NCBI GenBank assembly: GCA_017625465.1
Contig: JAGAKS010000001.1
Location: 62,001 to 126,000 of the forward strand
Reading direction: 5' to 3'
Source of the DNA: Clostridia bacterium
Lineage (GTDB): Bacteria > Bacillota > Clostridia > TANB77 > CAG-508
Length of the DNA: 64,000 nt
Shown in pieces: positions 61,933 through 64,000 of this stretch. The translations under genes were made by a program, and so were the position numbers. Below the pieces are notes generated by a model that saw nothing but the letters and a program-made list of their open reading frames with translations, was not told where the DNA came from and did not search any database. Positions within the stretch are counted from its first letter, which is position 1, and each line of letters starts with the position of its first letter.

Positions 61933-62190
61933 TTATTTTGTAAAGTCTTTAGAAAGCTCTTCATATAGTTCAAAACGAAGTTTTTGACCTGTTAAATTAT
62001 CTTTTCTTTCCTTTGGTACTTCTTCAAAAAACATTTTTTCTGGTCTTACCCAAACTTTACTATCTTGTCTTTCATATAATGGTCTATACACAACCATTCT
62101 TTCTTTAGTTTCCGAGTCTAATGCTACCTCTTGAATATAGTAATAGTTTCCTTTAAAGTGTCTGTAAACTTTACCAACTTGAATTTCCAT
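61933..62190 (-). CDS. DUF1653 protein
   Basis: An 85-residue protein of the DUF1653 family: VGKVYRHFKGNYYYIQEVAL, then VYRPLYERQDSKVWVRPEKM. DUF1653 proteins are small beta-rich cytoplasmic proteins of unknown function, often with nucleotide- or tRNA-linked neighbours. Here it lies between the T-box and serS, so it shares serine-tRNA control, which hints at a role in translation. GGAGGTAAA precedes the start. Confident on family only. Confidence 0.88.
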   Translation of the reverse strand: MEIQVGKVYRHFKGNYYYIQEVALDSETKERMVVYRPLYERQDSKVWVRPEKMFFEEVPKERKDNLTGQKLRFELYEELSKDFTK

Positions 62191-62233
62191 ATATTTACCT
62201 CCATTTTAATATTTTCATTATTTGCCTATAAAG

Positions 62234-62457
62234 CATAAAAAAACCCTTATGATGTTTTCATAAGGGCGAATTTTCGCGTTACCACCTTGATTTATATCTT
62301 ATCTTATTGCTATAACCTGCAACGACTCGGTCTAGTTTTCTAGATAACTCTTAAGAATAGATTTCGTAAAAACTTTTATCTATTTTCAGCAACCATAGAC
62401 TCTCTACAAAAAGTATTTTTACTACTTAGTTCTTAATCAAACGTTAAATAATATTAT
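62234..62457 (-). promoter_or_regulatory. T-box riboswitch, serine-type, ahead of DUF1653-serS
   Basis: On the minus strand GGTGGTAACGCG (62275-62286) is the T-box consensus. The terminator CCCTTATGA/TCATAAGGG with a T-run lies at 62238-62266. Upstream, GGTTG (distal loop of Stem I) and a basal stem CTTAAGAA/TTCTTAAG-type pairing appear. The specifier is probably UCU (Ser) at 62359-62361, followed by A. The specifier is an inference; the T-box and terminator are clear. Confidence 0.88.
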
Positions 62458-62463
62458 GCTAAT

Positions 62464-62491
62464 ATTATAACACAATTTAAAAATTTGTAAA
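62464..62491 (-). promoter_or_regulatory. Promoter of the T-box transcript
   Basis: TTTACA and TATAAT with a 16-bp spacer on the minus strand, just ahead of the T-box Stem I. Confidence 0.65.
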
Positions 62492-62521
62492 GTATTTATT
62501 TTAGCACACAGCAAAGTTGCA

Positions 62522-62698
62522 TTAATTAATTTTTGTTACTATTGCTTTTAAAGCTTTTTCACGCGGCAACACAATTACATGAGAACAACCTAAACATTTT
62601 AGTTTGAAATCTACTCCCACTCTTGTAATTTCCCATTCTTTTGAACCACAAGGATGTGCTTTTTTAGTTTTTACTATATCTCCAATTTGATAATTCAT
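62522..62698 (-). CDS. DUF951 small zinc-type protein
   Basis: A 58-residue protein. It has KKAHPCGSKEWEITRVG and then FKLKCLGCSHVIVLPREK, the DUF951 (YyzM-like) signature, with C17 and the pair C35/C38 as possible zinc ligands. These proteins are small cytoplasmic proteins of unknown role, common in Firmicutes, often near genes for translation or chromosome partition. It lies 2 bp downstream of gltX and is co-transcribed with it. It is separated from the T-box promoter by about 30 bp. Confidence 0.85.
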   Translation of the reverse strand: MNYQIGDIVKTKKAHPCGSKEWEITRVGVDFKLKCLGCSHVIVLPREKALKAIVTKIN

Positions 62699-62700
62699 AT

Positions 62701-64000
62701 TTATACTCTTTTCATTATACGTTCTTTTCCAAGTATTTTTAATATTTCATATAAGTCAGGTGTATTGCATCTTCCTGTAACTTTTACACGAATTACTGTA
62801 CTTATATCTCCAACATGTCCTTTGTAAGCTTCTGGATTAGCTTTAAATTCTTTGACTTCTCTAGCATAACCAAAGGCTTCTGCTAAGTCTTTCATTTTAT
62901 TAAACCAAGTCTCTTTGTCATCTTCTTCGTTATAATATTTATCAAAATATTCTTTTACAATGCTATTAATTTCTGCTTCGTCATTTATTTTTTGATATTC
63001 AAAATTTTCTGTTTTAGCAAATTTATCATCATACATATAGTAAATAGAATCTTTTACATCTGACCATTTTGCTATATCTTTTCTTGGTTTTACATTTCCT
63101 CTTTCAATACCTAAAACTTTAAGTGCATATTCTTTATCTTCTAGCATTTCTTTTAATTCTGCATCATAACTTTCTGCCCATTTATAGCTTTCGTTATAAA
63201 CCTCTTCTGCTGAAAATTTAGAAATAACATTTTTAGATACATCAAGCATTTTAACCATATCAAATAATGCACCACTAACGCCCATTTTATTTAATTGTAA
63301 ATCAAATTCTTCCATAGCTTTATCTGGATTTTGTTTTCTCCAAATTTCAAAATTTGAGTTAGCTATATTCATAAGATATTCTTTAACAGCTTGTTTTGGA
63401 ATTCCCTCTTCTGTATAGTAAGAAACTGCTGCTTCTGGGTCTTTTCTTTTACTTAATTTTCTTTTTCCTTCTCCATCTACTTTCATCATAGGAGCAATAT
63501 GTGCATATTTTGGTGCTTTAAAACCTAACATATAGAAAAGTTGTAAATGAAGTGGAACTGATGGAAGCCATTCATCTCCTCTTATAACATGTGTTGTGCC
63601 CATTAAATGGTCATCAACAGCATGAGCAAAATGATATGTTGGAAGTCCATCTGATTTAATAATAACAATGTCTTGGTCATTTTCTGGCATATCTACATTG
63701 CCTTTTATAACATCTCTATGCTTAATTTTTTTATCTGGATTTCCTGGTGATTTTAATCTTACAATATAGCTTTCACCATTTTTTATTTTATCAGCTGCCA
63801 TATCTATTGGCATATTTCTACATTTTGTCCATTTACCATAGTAACCAGTTCTTTCTTTTGCTTTTTCTTGATCTTCTCTAATTGCATTTAAAGTTTCTGG
63901 TGTACAAAAGCATGGATAAGCCATTCCTTTTTCAATTAAACTCTTAGCATAAGCTTGATAAATATCTTTTCTTAAGCTTTGTTTATATGGTCCATATTCT
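62701..64000 (-). CDS. gltX: Glutamyl-tRNA synthetase, C-terminal part (runs off right edge)
   Basis: A frame open to the window edge. EYGPYKQSLRKDIYQAYAKS and MAYPCFCTPETL mark the region after the HIGH motif. GDEWLPSVPLHLQLFYMLG and the KMSKS-type KLSKRKDP near 63450 are clear. The C-terminal anticodon-binding part ends in YEILKILGKERIMKRV. Class I GluRS charges tRNA-Glu (and tRNA-Gln in organisms that use the amidotransferase). About 433 residues are visible; the N-terminal Rossmann half up to and including HIGH is outside. High confidence. Confidence 0.93.
   Translation of the reverse strand, partial: EYGPYKQSLRKDIYQAYAKSLIEKGMAYPCFCTPETLNAIREDQEKAKERTGYYGKWTKCRNMPIDMAADKIKNGESYIVRLKSPGNPDKKIKHRDVIKGNVDMPENDQDIVIIKSDGLPTYHFAHAVDDHLMGTTHVIRGDEWLPSVPLHLQLFYMLGFKAPKYAHIAPMMKVDGEGKRKLSKRKDPEAAVSYYTEEGIPKQAVKEYLMNIANSNFEIWRKQNPDKAMEEFDLQLNKMGVSGALFDMVKMLDVSKNVISKFSAEEVYNESYKWAESYDAELKEMLEDKEYALKVLGIERGNVKPRKDIAKWSDVKDSIYYMYDDKFAKTENFEYQKINDEAEINSIVKEYFDKYYNEEDDKETWFNKMKDLAEAFGYAREVKEFKANPEAYKGHVGDISTVIRVKVTGRCNTPDLYEILKILGKERIMKRV

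Noticed and set aside
1..64000. CRISPR arrays, insertion sequences and rRNA genes
   Set aside because: No regularly spaced repeats, no transposase motif and no rRNA-like sequence were found; low-complexity T/A runs are not repeats of that kind.

Overview
The window is very AT-rich (roughly 28-30% GC by eye) and carries genes typical of an endospore-forming Firmicute: an alpha/beta-type SASP, YqfC/YqfD, a SpoIVB-type protease, a PdaA-type deacetylase, SpoVG, DUF2508, a T-box leader, and the era/recO/dgkA/ybeY block. The best reading is a member of the Clostridia, perhaps a gut lineage; I cannot name it more closely from sequence alone. Nearly everything from 25 kb onward is on the minus strand.

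Layout. 1-9.8 kb is an extracellular/capsular polysaccharide operon read right to left. It holds glycosyltransferases, a flippase, a Wzy/EpsG-type polymerase, a pyruvyl transferase with a partner iron-sulfur protein, an O-acetyltransferase and a B12-type radical SAM enzyme. Two tandem promoters drive it, and its first gene is broken by a one-base frameshift. 10-25 kb is a patchwork of accessory genes: a GNAT enzyme, an AbiD/AbiF-like HEPN gene followed by a small structured RNA with its own promoter and terminator, a YfbR-like HD hydrolase, a GT8 / GT8-PlsC fusion / PlsC trio, a tRNA-Leu(UAA) with TTGTTACCC repeats beside it, an MNT-HEPN pair, a SleB-like hydrolase, spoVG and murC. Several of these look richer in GC than their neighbours and sit in single-gene units with their own terminators.

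25.8-41.1 kb is one long minus-strand operon for a Tad/Flp-like (type IV pilus-related) machine adapted to a Gram-positive cell. In order of transcription it encodes a CpaB-like SAF protein, two degenerate ParA/TadZ-like ATPases, a membrane-anchored CpaF-like motor with a Pro/Thr-rich tail, a fused TadB-TadC-like platform, and then eight mostly single-TM proteins of unknown family. Several of those share a start (M-E/D-N/H-A) and an FN..Y motif and are probably pilins or minor pilins. The operon runs by an 8-bp start/stop overlap into a SpoIVB-type PDZ protease that carries a frameshift. This machine and the AbiF-RNA pair are the two most interesting systems in the window.

41-64 kb is mostly core genome: HAD phosphatase, SASP, hpf, recO-yqzL-era, DUF3048, dgkA, ybeY, an unknown gene where phoH and yqfF usually sit, yqfD-yqfC, a DUF4116 repeat protein, clpB, envelope genes, pdaA, a large coiled-coil protein, an orphan tyrosine recombinase, DUF2508 with a hairpin over its start, engB, an archaeal-looking serS behind a T-box, DUF951, and gltX running off the right edge.
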